A stretch of 12,799 bases of DNA from Heritagella sp051881655 (GTDB lineage Bacteria; Bacillota; Clostridia; Oscillospirales; Acutalibacteraceae): positions 1 to 12,799 of the forward strand of contig JBJEQH010000110.1 in assembly GCA_051881655.1 (NCBI GenBank), written 5' to 3'. The notes below the pieces were generated by a model, which saw nothing but the letters and a program-made list of their open reading frames with translations, did not search any database and was not told the origin of the DNA. Positions within the stretch are counted from its first letter, which is position 1; the number at the start of each line of letters is the position of its first letter. Positions 1 through 7,199 of this stretch are shown piece after piece. The position numbers were made by a program, and so were the translations under genes.

Positions 1-41
1 ACATTAACCCAAAATTTGTTGATTTTTTTAGCAGAAATCTA

Positions 42-70
42 ATGACGAACGGAAAGAAACTTGCTATAAT
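42..70 (+). promoter_or_regulatory. Extended -10 promoter for the phoH operon
   Basis: A perfect TATAAT at 65-70 is preceded by TG at 62-63, giving an extended -10 (TGnTATAAT). A weaker -35 (ATGACG, 4 of 6 to TTGACA) lies at 42-47 with a 17-base spacer. Transcription would start near 77, leaving a leader of about 30 bases before phoH. The first 40 bases of the window are AT-rich and show nothing else I can name. This is the only convincing promoter upstream of phoH in the window, but earlier genes outside the window could also read in. Confidence 0.75.
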
Positions 71-107
71 AAGAAAGAAATGAAGGAAAAAGAAGAAAGG
101 TGTTGTC

Positions 108-1091
108 ATGCGGCAGGAGCAGATTGCCATTGAAAAACCGGAGCAGATTTCCGCTTTGTTCGGGTCCTTTGACGGGAATGTGAAGATTCTGGAGCAGGAG
201 CTGGGGGTTACCATTCTCAGCCGGGATTCCGGGGTGCGCATCAGCGGGGACGACGTGGCGGTGGAAAAGGCGCTGTCGGTGGTTCGCAGTCTGCTGGCCC
301 TGAGCGCGAAGGGGGAAGCGATTACCGAGCAGAACGTGCGGTACAGCCTCTCCATGGTTCAGGAAGGGGACGAGGGAAAGCTGGAGGCGCTGGCACAGGA
401 CTGCCTGTGCATTACCAGCAAGGGAAAACCCATCCGCCCCAAAACGCTGGGGCAGAAGCAGTACTGCGGCCTGATCCGGGACCATACGGTCACCATCTGC
501 ACGGGCCCGGCCGGTACGGGCAAAACGTATCTGGCGGTGGCCATGGCAGTCACGGCGTTCCGCGCCCAGCAGGTCAACCGCATTATCCTGACCCGCCCGG
601 CGGTTGAGGCCGGGGAGAAGCTGGGCTTTCTGCCCGGCGACCTGCAGCAGAAGGTGGATCCCTATCTGCGCCCGCTGTATGATGCGCTGTTCGATATGCT
701 GGGGAGCGAGACGTACCAGCGCTGTGTGGAGCGCGGCAGTATCGAGGTGGCACCCCTTGCCTATATGCGCGGGCGCACGCTGGACGACAGCTTTATTATT
801 CTGGATGAAGCGCAGAACACCACCTGTGAACAGATGAAGATGTTCCTGACGCGGCTGGGGTTCAATTCCAAAATGGTCATTACCGGGGATATCACCCAGA
901 TTGATCTGCCCGACGGCAAGCGCAGCGGCCTGAAGGACGCGGTGCGGATCCTGAAGGATGTGGACGGAATTGCCCTGCACCACTTTACACAGCGGGATGT
1001 CGTACGGCACAAGCTGGTGCAGGATATTATAAAAGCCTACGAAAAAGCAGAAAAACGCGAGGAGGGCACAGAAAGAAAATGGAAAAGATAA
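108..1091 (+). CDS. phoH: PhoH family ATPase (PhoH/YlaK-type)
   Basis: This is a 327-residue P-loop ATPase of the PhoH family, which belongs to the helicase-like superfamily. The family is linked to RNA metabolism, and its precise cellular role is unsettled. Walker A is GPAGTGKT at residues 133-140 and Walker B is FIILDEAQ at 229-236. The intervening block RPAVEAGEKLGFLPGDLQQK (163-182) is a family hallmark. Residues about 15-65 form the small KH-like N-terminal module typical of Firmicute PhoH. The ATG at 108 has an AGAAAGG site at 94-100 with 7 bases of spacing. Its end overlaps the ybeY start by 13 bases, so the two are translationally coupled. The phoH-ybeY pairing is widespread in bacteria and supports a role near ribosome or RNA maturation. 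Length is normal for the family. Confidence 0.95.
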   Translation: MRQEQIAIEKPEQISALFGSFDGNVKILEQELGVTILSRDSGVRISGDDVAVEKALSVVRSLLALSAKGEAITEQNVRYSLSMVQEGDEGKLEALAQDCLCITSKGKPIRPKTLGQKQYCGLIRDHTVTICTGPAGTGKTYLAVAMAVTAFRAQQVNRIILTRPAVEAGEKLGFLPGDLQQKVDPYLRPLYDALFDMLGSETYQRCVERGSIEVAPLAYMRGRTLDDSFIILDEAQNTTCEQMKMFLTRLGFNSKMVITGDITQIDLPDGKRSGLKDAVRILKDVDGIALHHFTQRDVVRHKLVQDIIKAYEKAEKREEGTERKWKR

Positions 1092-1585
1092 GAGTCATCA
1101 TCACAAATTCGCAGAAAGAAGTCAAAATCCCCACCGGGATGCGCATGCTGGTGCGCCGCTGCTGCAACGCTGTGCTTCGCATGGAAAAATTCCCCTATTC
1201 CGCTGAAATCAGCGTGACCTTTGTGGATAACCATGAAATCCGCAAGCTGAATGCGGAATACCGCAATAAGGATATCGAGACCGACGTGCTGTCCTTCCCC
1301 ATGGGGGAGAACGGGGTGTACGACGAGAACCACGCCACCGGCGCCAAGATTCTGGGCGATGTGGTCATCTCGATCCCCAAGGCGCTGGAGCAGGCCCAGC
1401 TGTACGGCCACAGCTTCGAGCGGGAGGTCGGCTATCTGACGGTGCACTCCGTTCTGCATCTGCTGGGCTACGATCACGAAAACGGCGGGCTGGAGCGCGT
1501 GCGTATGCGCGAAAAAGAGGAGTATGTGATGGATGAGCTGGGCCTGCCGAGCTCGGGGGCCTATTCCTATGGCGAAAAACCGTAA
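1079..1585 (+). CDS. ybeY: rRNA maturation endoribonuclease YbeY
   Basis: YbeY is a single-domain metal-dependent endoribonuclease acting in 16S rRNA 3'-end maturation and 70S quality control. The 168-residue product has the zinc-binding signature H-x3-H-x5-H as HSVLHLLGYDH: His123, His127 and His133. The conserved block N-AEYRNKDIETDVLSFP sits at about residues 58-74; Arg62 is the likely counterpart of the E. coli catalytic Arg59. LGDVVISIP at 92-100 is also family-typical. The start ATG lies inside the end of phoH; a GGAGGG at 1061-1066 is rather far (12 bases), so coupling to phoH translation is likely. Its own end overlaps the preferred dgkA start by 17 bases. Length and motifs are complete. 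Confidence 0.96.
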   Translation: MEKIRVIITNSQKEVKIPTGMRMLVRRCCNAVLRMEKFPYSAEISVTFVDNHEIRKLNAEYRNKDIETDVLSFPMGENGVYDENHATGAKILGDVVISIPKALEQAQLYGHSFEREVGYLTVHSVLHLLGYDHENGGLERVRMREKEEYVMDELGLPSSGAYSYGEKP

Positions 1586-2051
1586 CGGCGGGCTGCGCCG
1601 TTTTGCACGGGGATTTCGCTGGGCGTTCTGCGGGATCGGGCGGTGCATCCGGTCCGAGAGGAATATGCGGGTACATACGGTCATGGCGCTGTATGTACTC
1701 GTTTTGTCTGCCTTTTTTCCGTTTACCGCCGGCGAGCGGGCCCTGCTGTGGGTCTGCATCGGGATGGTAATGGCGGCCGAGACGTTCAATACCGCCATCG
1801 AAAAGCTGTGCGACCGCTTCTGCCCGGAGCATGACGAGCGGATCGGCCGGGTGAAGGATCTGGCGGCCGGCGCCGTTCTGCTGACGGCGCTGGGGGCGCT
1901 GGGCGCCGGGATTTCCCTGTTCTGGCGGCCTCAGGTGCTGCTCTCCCTGTGGCAGGGCCTGTGCGGGCAGCCGCTGTGGGGCATCGCCGTCGCCGGGGCG
2001 CTGCTTTTGGGCCTGTGGTTTATCCGGGGAAAGGGCTTTTCCGAAAAATAA
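1569..2051 (+). CDS. dgkA: Undecaprenol/diacylglycerol kinase (DgkA family)
   Basis: This is a small integral-membrane lipid kinase. Gram-positive members mainly phosphorylate undecaprenol to recycle the cell-wall lipid carrier. Counting from the ATG at 1569, the product is 160 residues. Signatures are E-R-N-M-R-V-H at 30-36, AAETFNTAIEKLCD at 69-82 (the catalytic Glu and metal-site region) and KDLAAGAVL at 96-104. Hydrophobic segments lie at about 37-52, 58-72, 97-118 and 135-151; the last one is extra relative to the usual three-helix core. An in-frame ATG at 1533 has a better ribosome binding site (AGAGGAG, 1516-1522) but would add 12 residues unlike the family. I prefer 1569, which has a G-rich site at 1555-1559. 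The cdd gene that sits between dgkA and era in Bacillus is absent. Confidence 0.9.
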   Translation: MAKNRNGGLRRFARGFRWAFCGIGRCIRSERNMRVHTVMALYVLVLSAFFPFTAGERALLWVCIGMVMAAETFNTAIEKLCDRFCPEHDERIGRVKDLAAGAVLLTALGALGAGISLFWRPQVLLSLWQGLCGQPLWGIAVAGALLLGLWFIRGKGFSEK

Positions 2052-2055
2052 ACGA

Positions 2056-2081
2056 AAAGGGGGTGAAAATCCCCCTTTCTT
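2056..2081 (+). other. Hairpin in the dgkA-era gap, possible attenuator
   Basis: The arms AAAGGGGG (2056-2063) and CCCCCTTT (2071-2078) pair perfectly over 8 bases around a 7-base loop, followed by a short pyrimidine run (TTTCTT). It starts 5 bases after the dgkA stop and ends before the era ribosome binding site. The T-rich tail is weak, so partial termination or an mRNA processing/stability role is as likely as full termination. Confidence 0.5.
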
Positions 2082-2114
2082 CATCCCCGGTTTTGAAAAG
2101 GACAAGGAGGAACT

Positions 2115-3044
2115 ATGACCGTTCAAAATTACGAGCCGCCCCAGGAGCGGGCCGCTTTTATCGCGATTGTGGGCCGCCCCAACGTGGGGAAGAGCTCGCT
2201 GCTGAACCGGATGCTGGGGGAAAAGGTGGCCATCGTCTCCCCCAAGCCCCAGACCACCCGCACCCGCATTATGGGGGTGTATACCAAGGGGGCGGATCAG
2301 ATCGCGTTTCTGGATACGCCCGGGCTGCTGCGCGCGCGCAACGAGCTGGGGCAGTATATGGTGAAAACCGTGCTCAGCTCGGTCTCGGGGGTGGACGCCT
2401 GCCTGCTGGTGGTGGAGGCCGGCGCGAAAATCAGCCCCGCCGATGAGGAGCTGATCGAAAAATTCCGCCGGGAGGGCCTTCCGGCCGTTCTGGCCATCAA
2501 TAAGATCGACCTGCTGGAGGACAAGACCCGCCTGATGGAGCAGATTGCCGCTTACGCCGGAAAGTATCCGTTCGAAGCGGTGGTGCCCGTGTCGGCAAGG
2601 GACGGCAGCGGGATCGACGAGCTGCTGGAGGAGCTGAAAAAGCTGTGCCAGCCCGGGGGGCACCTGTTCCCGGACGACACGCTGACCGACCAGCCGGAGC
2701 GGGTGCTGGCCGCCGAAATGGTGCGGGAAAAGCTGCTGCGCCTGCTGGATAAGGAGATCCCCCACGGGGTGGCGGTGGTGACCGAGCGCATGCGGGAGCG
2801 CGAAAACGGCGTGACCGATGTGGACTGCGTGATTTTTACCGAGAAGGACAGCCACAAGGGGATCATCATCGGAAAGGGCGGCAGTATGCTCAAGCGGGTG
2901 GGCACCCTGGCGAGGAAGGATATGGAGGCCTTTTTCGGCGGAAAGGTGAACCTGACGCTGTGGGTGCGGGTGAAGGAGGACTGGCGCAACCGCCGGGAGA
3001 TCCTGCACACCTTCGGCTTTGACGAGAAGGATTTTGAGGAATAA
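2115..3044 (+). CDS. era: GTPase Era, 30S ribosome assembly
   Basis: Era is an essential GTPase that binds the 3' end of 16S rRNA and checks 30S subunit assembly, often near the membrane. The 309-residue product has all G motifs: G1 GRPNVGKS at 20-27, switch I with TTRTR at 47-51, G3 DTPG at 67-70, G4 NKID at 129-132 and G5 SA at 160-161. A C-terminal KH domain carries IIGKGG at 251-256. The start has a strong AAGGAGG at 2104-2110, only 4 bases from the ATG. Its position after ybeY and dgkA follows the Firmicute order, and YbeY and Era act in the same 16S maturation pathway. Length is as expected and nothing is missing. Confidence 0.97.
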   Translation: MTVQNYEPPQERAAFIAIVGRPNVGKSSLLNRMLGEKVAIVSPKPQTTRTRIMGVYTKGADQIAFLDTPGLLRARNELGQYMVKTVLSSVSGVDACLLVVEAGAKISPADEELIEKFRREGLPAVLAINKIDLLEDKTRLMEQIAAYAGKYPFEAVVPVSARDGSGIDELLEELKKLCQPGGHLFPDDTLTDQPERVLAAEMVREKLLRLLDKEIPHGVAVVTERMRERENGVTDVDCVIFTEKDSHKGIIIGKGGSMLKRVGTLARKDMEAFFGGKVNLTLWVRVKEDWRNRREILHTFGFDEKDFEE

Positions 3045-3175
3045 AGCGCCGGCCCATACACAGAAAGGCCGAAATTGCAGTCGCAAAACGTCGAACAAAG
3101 AATTATTTTCCGCTCATACTCGCCCTTCTTTGGCGAATACTCTCTTACAGAACCCATCAGAGGGAGGAAGCGGAT
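3045..3175 (+). other. AT-richer era-yqzL gap, no gene recognised
   Basis: This 131-base gap is clearly less GC-rich than its neighbours, especially 3070-3160. It contains short inverted repeats (CGGCC/GGCCG near 3050-3075 and TCGCC/GGCGA near 3120-3136) and weak promoter-like strings. One is TTGCAG (3075-3080) with AAGAAT (3098-3103) at 17 bases. I find no tRNA, no known riboswitch and no convincing terminator. The frame of the downstream small gene is open back to 3038 but has no start codon or ribosome site before 3176. Confidence 0.4.
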
Positions 3176-3352
3176 ATGAACGAAGAGACGGCCTGGGGGC
3201 AGTTTGCCGCCACCGGCAGCGTGGCCGATTACCTCAACTACTGCCGGACACGGGAAGAGGAGAAAAAGCATGCTGATCGAGACGGACGGGCTGGTGATCC
3301 GGGAGAAAGCGGTGGGGGAGAGCGACCGGCTGGTGACGGTTCTCACCCGTGA
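3176..3352 (+). CDS. YqzL-like small protein
   Basis: This is a 58-residue product. Its first 30 residues (Trp7, FAATGSVADYLNYCR at 10-24) resemble the YqzL family: a tryptophan, then F-x2-TG-x-V-x2-YL and a charged helix. In Bacillus, yqzL sits in the same place between era and recO; its function is unknown. The ATG has an excellent ribosome site, AGGGAGG at 3161-3167, with 8 bases of spacing. That is the main reason to call it despite its size. The last 27 or so residues are Gly/Asp/Arg-rich and come from reading the first 83 bases of recO in another frame. They are probably not conserved. Family members are usually about 45-50 residues. The call is a recognition by pattern and context, not an alignment. 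Confidence 0.65.
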   Translation: MNEETAWGQFAATGSVADYLNYCRTREEEKKHADRDGRAGDPGESGGGERPAGDGSHP

Positions 3353-4025
3353 GGAAGGGGTTCTGCGCGCGTTTGCCCGCCGGGCCAAGAGCCTGAAGGA
3401 TAAAAAGAATGCGGGAACCGGGCTGCTGTGCTACTCCCGGTTTGTGATCTATAAGGGGAAAGAGGCCAATCAGATTCAGGAGGCCCGCGTGCAGGAGGTG
3501 TTCTTCGGCCTGCGGGGGGACATCGGTGCCCTGGCGCTGGCCCAGTATTTCTGCGAGCTGGCCGGGACCGTAGCGCCCGAGGGCGTCCCCGCGGGGGAAT
3601 ACCTGCGGCTGCTGCTCAATTCCCTGTATTTTCTCAGCCGGAAGGCCCGGCCCCAGCCGGTTTTAAAGGCGCTGACCGAGATGCGGCTGATGGCCATGTC
3701 CGGCTATATGCCGGATCTGGTGGGGTGCCGCCGGTGCGGCGCGTATGAGAGCGATGAAATGGCCTTTCTGCCCCAGAGCGGGCAGATCTGCTGCCGGAGC
3801 TGCCGGGAGCGGGAAGCGCTGCGCGAGCCGGCGGTGCTCCTCAGCCGCGGGGCCATGACCGGCCTGCGGCATACCATCTATGCCGATTTTGAAAAGCTGT
3901 TCGCTTTTTCCCTGCCGGAGGAGGAGCAGAAACAGCTGAGCCAGGCGGCCGAACAGTATACATATCAGGTGATGCAGCGCTCGTTCGATACGCTGCAGTT
4001 TTACCACAGGATTACGGAGGAATAA
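3270..4025 (+). CDS. recO: DNA repair protein RecO
   Basis: RecO is the recombination mediator that, with RecR (and RecF), loads RecA onto SSB-coated DNA. The 251-residue product starts MLIETDGLVIREKAVGESDR, which is the N-terminal OB-fold signature. A helical domain follows. A zinc-finger-like cluster is visible with Cys153-x2-Cys156 and Cys174/175-x2-3-Cys178, as in Gram-positive RecO. The start ATG at 3270 has AGAGGAG at 3256-3262, 7 bases away. An in-frame ATG at 3204 lies inside the preceding small gene and adds 22 residues unlike RecO, so it is rejected. Era-(YqzL)-RecO is the standard Firmicute order. Length is normal (about 240-260). Confidence 0.95.
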   Translation: MLIETDGLVIREKAVGESDRLVTVLTREEGVLRAFARRAKSLKDKKNAGTGLLCYSRFVIYKGKEANQIQEARVQEVFFGLRGDIGALALAQYFCELAGTVAPEGVPAGEYLRLLLNSLYFLSRKARPQPVLKALTEMRLMAMSGYMPDLVGCRRCGAYESDEMAFLPQSGQICCRSCREREALREPAVLLSRGAMTGLRHTIYADFEKLFAFSLPEEEQKQLSQAAEQYTYQVMQRSFDTLQFYHRITEE

Positions 4026-4046
4026 TCCGGGAAAGAAAGGAATAGG

Positions 4047-6458
4047 ATGAAACAGGAATATGCACAGCGCCACCTTCGTGCGGTGGAGCTTGACAAGATC
4101 CTGCAGATGCTGGCCCGGGAGACGGCCTGCAAGGAAGCGGAGGAGCTGGCCCTGGCCATCGAGCCGGAGACCAGCCTGACGGCGGTGGAAAAAATGCTGC
4201 AGGAGACCGACGACGCCTATGTGCTGATGGCGCGGTTCGGTTCGCCCTCTTTCGGGGGATTGTGCAGCATGGAGAACGCCCTGCGCCGCGCCCAGGCGGG
4301 GGCCGCCCTGCAGCCGTCCGAGCTGCTCCGGCTGGCCGCGCTGCTGCGCACCCTGCGGGGGATTCTCGACTGGCGCAGCCGCAGCGAGGGAGTATCGGTC
4401 AGTATTGGCTGGCGCTTTGAATGTATTCAGCCCAATAAGTATCTGGAGGAGAAAATTTTCACCTCGATCGTCAATGAGGAGGAGATCGCCGACGCGGCGT
4501 CCGTCAAGCTCGCTTCGATCCGGCGGAAGATCCGCGCGGCCTCCCAGCGGGCCCGGGACCATCTGGATAAGATGATCCGCTCGCCCCAGGTGGTCAAATA
4601 CCTGCAGGATCCCATTGTGACCATGCGCGAGGGGCGCTTTGTGGTGCCGGTGCGCAGCGAGTTCCGCAACGAGGTGCCGGGCCTGGTCCACGATACCTCG
4701 CAGACCGGCGCCACGGTCTTTATCGAGCCCATGAGCGTGGTGCAGGCGAACAACGAGATCCGCCTGCTCCTCTCGGAGGAAAAGGCGGAGATCGAGCGGA
4801 TCCTGCTGGAGCTGTCCGAGGAGGCGGGCACCTTTGCCGACAGCATTATCGAGAGCACCCGCCATGCCATCGCGCTGAACGTGCTGTTTGCCAAAGGGAG
4901 CCTTGCCTATAAAATGAAAGCGGTGCGCCCGAAAGTGAACGGCAGCGGCCGCATCCGGCTGCTGCGGGCGCGCCACCCGCTGATTGATCCGGAGAAGGTG
5001 GTGCCCACCGATATTCTGCTGGGGCAGGATTTTGATACCCTGGTGGTCACCGGCCCCAATACCGGCGGCAAAACCGTCTCGCTGAAAACCACCGGCCTGC
5101 TGTGCCTGATGGCCATGTGCGGGCTGATGATCCCCGCCGGGGACGAGAGCGAGGTCTCGGTGTTCGACCGGGTGCTGGTGGATATCGGGGATGAGCAGAG
5201 CATCGAGCAGTCCCTGTCCACGTTCTCGTCCCACATGGTCAACCAGATCCGCATCCTGGAGCAGGCCGACGAGCGCACCCTGGTGCTGCTGGATGAGCTG
5301 GGCGCCGGAACCGACCCCATCGAGGGCGCGGCCCTGGCCGAGGCCATGATCGAAGCCCTGCGCCGGAAGGGCGTGCGGCTGATGGCCACCACCCACTATG
5401 CGGAGCTGAAGGCCTATGCCCTGCGCACGCCCGGGGTGGAGAACGCCTGCTGTGAATTTGACGTCAAATCCCTGCGGCCCACCTACCGGCTGCTGATCGG
5501 CGTGCCCGGAAAATCCAACGCCTTTGCCATCGCCGGGCGGCTGGGCCTGCCGGAGGAGATCGTCAGCCGCGCCCGGGACCTGGTATCGGAGGAGAGCACC
5601 CGGTTCTCCGACGTGGTGGAGAAGCTGGAGGCCGGCCGGCAGAAGCTGGAGGACGAGAAGCAGGCGGCCTCGCAGGCGGCCCGCGAGGCGGAAAAAGCCG
5701 AGCGGGAAGCCCAGGCGCTGCGCAGCCGGGCCGAACTGGACGCCCAGCACACGCTGGAGCAGGCCAAGGTGCAGGCCGCGCGCCTGGTCTCTCAGACCCG
5801 GGCGCAGGTGGATGCCCTGCTGCAGGAGATGGAGGAGCTGCGCCGCCAGAAGAACAAGCAGGCGGCCAGCGAGCAGAAGGCCCGCCTGCGGGCGGGGGTG
5901 CGCCAGCTGGAAAACACGGCGGATCCCATTGACCGCAGCCGCCTCAATGAGGGGTACGTCCTGCCGCGCCCGCTGAAAAAGGGGGACAGCGTGCTGATTT
6001 TTGATATCGACAAAAACGCCGTGCTGCTGGAGGATCCCAAGGACGGCACCGTGCTGGTGCAGGCCGGGATTATCAAAACGCGGGTCGATGTGAAAAACCT
6101 GCGGCTGCTCACCGAAAAGCAGATCGAAGCGGCAAAGCCCAACCGCCGGGAGCGGCGGGTTACCCGGGCCATGGCCGGGGGCAATGCCCACAACGACAGC
6201 GTCTCCCAGAGCGGGCGCCTCAATGAGATTGACCTGCGGGGAAAATCGGCGGAAGAGGCGCTTAGTGAACTGGATCTGTTCCTCGACCACGCGATGCTCA
6301 GCAATCTGCACGAGGTCACCGTGATCCACGGCAAGGGCACCGGTGTGCTGCGCACGGCGGTGCAGCAGCATCTGCGCCATCACAAGGCGGTGCGTTCCTT
6401 CCGCCTGGGGGCATACGGCGAGGGCGAATCCGGCGTGACCATTGTGGAACTGAAATAA
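4047..6458 (+). CDS. mutS2: MutS2 ATPase with C-terminal Smr domain
   Basis: MutS2 is a MutS-like ATPase without the mismatch-recognition domain. It has been described as an anti-recombination factor and, in Bacillus, as a ribosome-collision sensor that splits stalled ribosomes. The 803-residue product is full length. The core and clamp region occupies about 1-320; Walker A is GPNTGGKT at 336-343, the STFSSHM signature is at 391-397, and Walker B with the following loop is LVLLDELGAGTDP at 412-424. A Glu/Ala/Arg-rich coiled coil runs about 515-620. A KOW-like linker lies near 640-690, and the Smr domain covers 727-803 with IDLRG (728-732) and HGKGTG (761-766). The start has GAAAGGAATAGG just upstream. 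The gene ends the phoH operon and is followed closely by a strong hairpin. Confidence 0.96.
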   Translation: MKQEYAQRHLRAVELDKILQMLARETACKEAEELALAIEPETSLTAVEKMLQETDDAYVLMARFGSPSFGGLCSMENALRRAQAGAALQPSELLRLAALLRTLRGILDWRSRSEGVSVSIGWRFECIQPNKYLEEKIFTSIVNEEEIADAASVKLASIRRKIRAASQRARDHLDKMIRSPQVVKYLQDPIVTMREGRFVVPVRSEFRNEVPGLVHDTSQTGATVFIEPMSVVQANNEIRLLLSEEKAEIERILLELSEEAGTFADSIIESTRHAIALNVLFAKGSLAYKMKAVRPKVNGSGRIRLLRARHPLIDPEKVVPTDILLGQDFDTLVVTGPNTGGKTVSLKTTGLLCLMAMCGLMIPAGDESEVSVFDRVLVDIGDEQSIEQSLSTFSSHMVNQIRILEQADERTLVLLDELGAGTDPIEGAALAEAMIEALRRKGVRLMATTHYAELKAYALRTPGVENACCEFDVKSLRPTYRLLIGVPGKSNAFAIAGRLGLPEEIVSRARDLVSEESTRFSDVVEKLEAGRQKLEDEKQAASQAAREAEKAEREAQALRSRAELDAQHTLEQAKVQAARLVSQTRAQVDALLQEMEELRRQKNKQAASEQKARLRAGVRQLENTADPIDRSRLNEGYVLPRPLKKGDSVLIFDIDKNAVLLEDPKDGTVLVQAGIIKTRVDVKNLRLLTEKQIEAAKPNRRERRVTRAMAGGNAHNDSVSQSGRLNEIDLRGKSAEEALSELDLFLDHAMLSNLHEVTVIHGKGTGVLRTAVQQHLRHHKAVRSFRLGAYGEGESGVTIVELK

Positions 6459-6465
6459 AGAGGGA

Positions 6466-6501
6466 AAAACGGCCGTGTAAAGAGATTTGCGCGGCCGTTT
6501 T
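6466..6501 (+). terminator. Long hairpin terminator after mutS2
   Basis: The arm AAAACGGCCGTGTAAA (6466-6481) pairs with TTTGCGCGGCCGTTTT (6486-6501) over 16 bases, with two G-U pairs, around a GAGA tetraloop (GNRA type) at 6482-6485. The 3' arm ends in TTTT, then CC. It lies 8 bases after the mutS2 stop. The A-tract/T-tract arms make it nearly symmetrical, so it could act on either strand. The T run is short for a very efficient terminator. Confidence 0.75.
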
Positions 6502-6551
6502 CCATGGGAGGGCGATCCGCCGGGGAACCGGCACGAAAGGGGGAAAAGCGG

Positions 6552-7193
6552 ATGAAAAACCACCGGGTGCGCCGGATATGGGCCCGCCTGGCGGCCGGGC
6601 TGGCAGCCGGGCTGACCGCTTTGGCGGCGGTCCTCTCCGTACTGATTTTCGCCTTCCCGGGGGAGAGCGGAGGGTGCGAAGACGTATCGGACGGGGAGCT
6701 GCTGCGCCGGGCGGTCGGGGCCGCGCTGGCGGACAGCACCTTTTCCATCCGCTGCGAGGAGATTAACGGCTGGCTCTCCCGCCACAGCGATGGGGAGCTT
6801 TCGGTCTGGGCGGGGGAGAAACCCGACCAGCTGTGCTTTTCCCTGCCGGTTTCCGTCGGCCCCTTTTCGGCCCGGGCCCACGGGTGCGTACAGATAAAGG
6901 AGGAGGACGGGTGCCTGACGGGGACGGTGCAGTCCGTCTTTCTGGGGGCGCTGCCGGTCTCCCCGGCCTGGGCGCTGTCACAGGCACCGCTGCCGGATTT
7001 TGTCGCGGTGCAGGGGCAGACGCTGACCGTCTCCCTCCCTTCCCTGTCCCTGGATGCCCTGGGGATTTCGGCCTCGCTTTCCGTTGTCTCCTGCTCCTAT
7101 GAAAACGGGGTGTTCCGTATCAAAACCGACCCGGCGCTCTCGCTGCTGGGGCAGGCGCTGGAGGGGCTGATGCAAAGGGTCCTCGGGGGATAA
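6552..7193 (+). CDS. Hypothetical membrane-anchored protein, possibly YpmS-like
   Basis: I do not recognise this 213-residue protein with certainty. A basic N-terminus (residues 1-12) is followed by one hydrophobic helix at about 13-35, then an extracytoplasmic domain rich in beta-type alternation (about 45-213). There is no lipobox; Cys42 lacks the right context. The layout is an anchor, then a segment with EEINGWLS (69-76), then LGALPVSPAWAL near 131-142, followed by a final beta strand pair. It recalls the YpmS (DUF2140) family, whose function is not established. This is a pattern resemblance only. The ATG at 6552 is chosen for AAAGGGGG at 6536-6543; an in-frame ATG at 6504 would put 16 atypical residues ahead of the anchor. 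A GCCGG-GGAA-CCGGC hairpin (6519-6532) sits just upstream, and no promoter is visible. Expression may depend on read-through from mutS2. Confidence 0.7.
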   Translation: MKNHRVRRIWARLAAGLAAGLTALAAVLSVLIFAFPGESGGCEDVSDGELLRRAVGAALADSTFSIRCEEINGWLSRHSDGELSVWAGEKPDQLCFSLPVSVGPFSARAHGCVQIKEEDGCLTGTVQSVFLGALPVSPAWALSQAPLPDFVAVQGQTLTVSLPSLSLDALGISASLSVVSCSYENGVFRIKTDPALSLLGQALEGLMQRVLGG

Positions 7194-7199
7194 AAATCT

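Noticed and set aside
1365..3098. A 577-codon open frame on the minus strand
   Set aside because: It is antisense to the end of ybeY, dgkA and era, all of which are complete and well motivated. The sequence is Gln/His/Pro-rich and unlike any family.
3204..3269. Upstream in-frame extension of recO
   Set aside because: It would add 22 residues unlike RecO and overlap the YqzL-like gene; the ATG at 3270 has a proper ribosome site and the canonical RecO N-terminus.
3019..3276. An 85-codon open frame across the era-yqzL gap
   Set aside because: There is no ribosome site, it starts within era and does not resemble any family. The YqzL-like frame at 3176 has the better evidence.
3663..6881. A 1072-codon open frame on the minus strand
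   Set aside because: It lies opposite recO, mutS2 and part of the next gene, has low-complexity Gly/Gln/Leu/His/Arg-rich content and no recognisable domain. It is the expected antisense shadow of GC-rich codon use.
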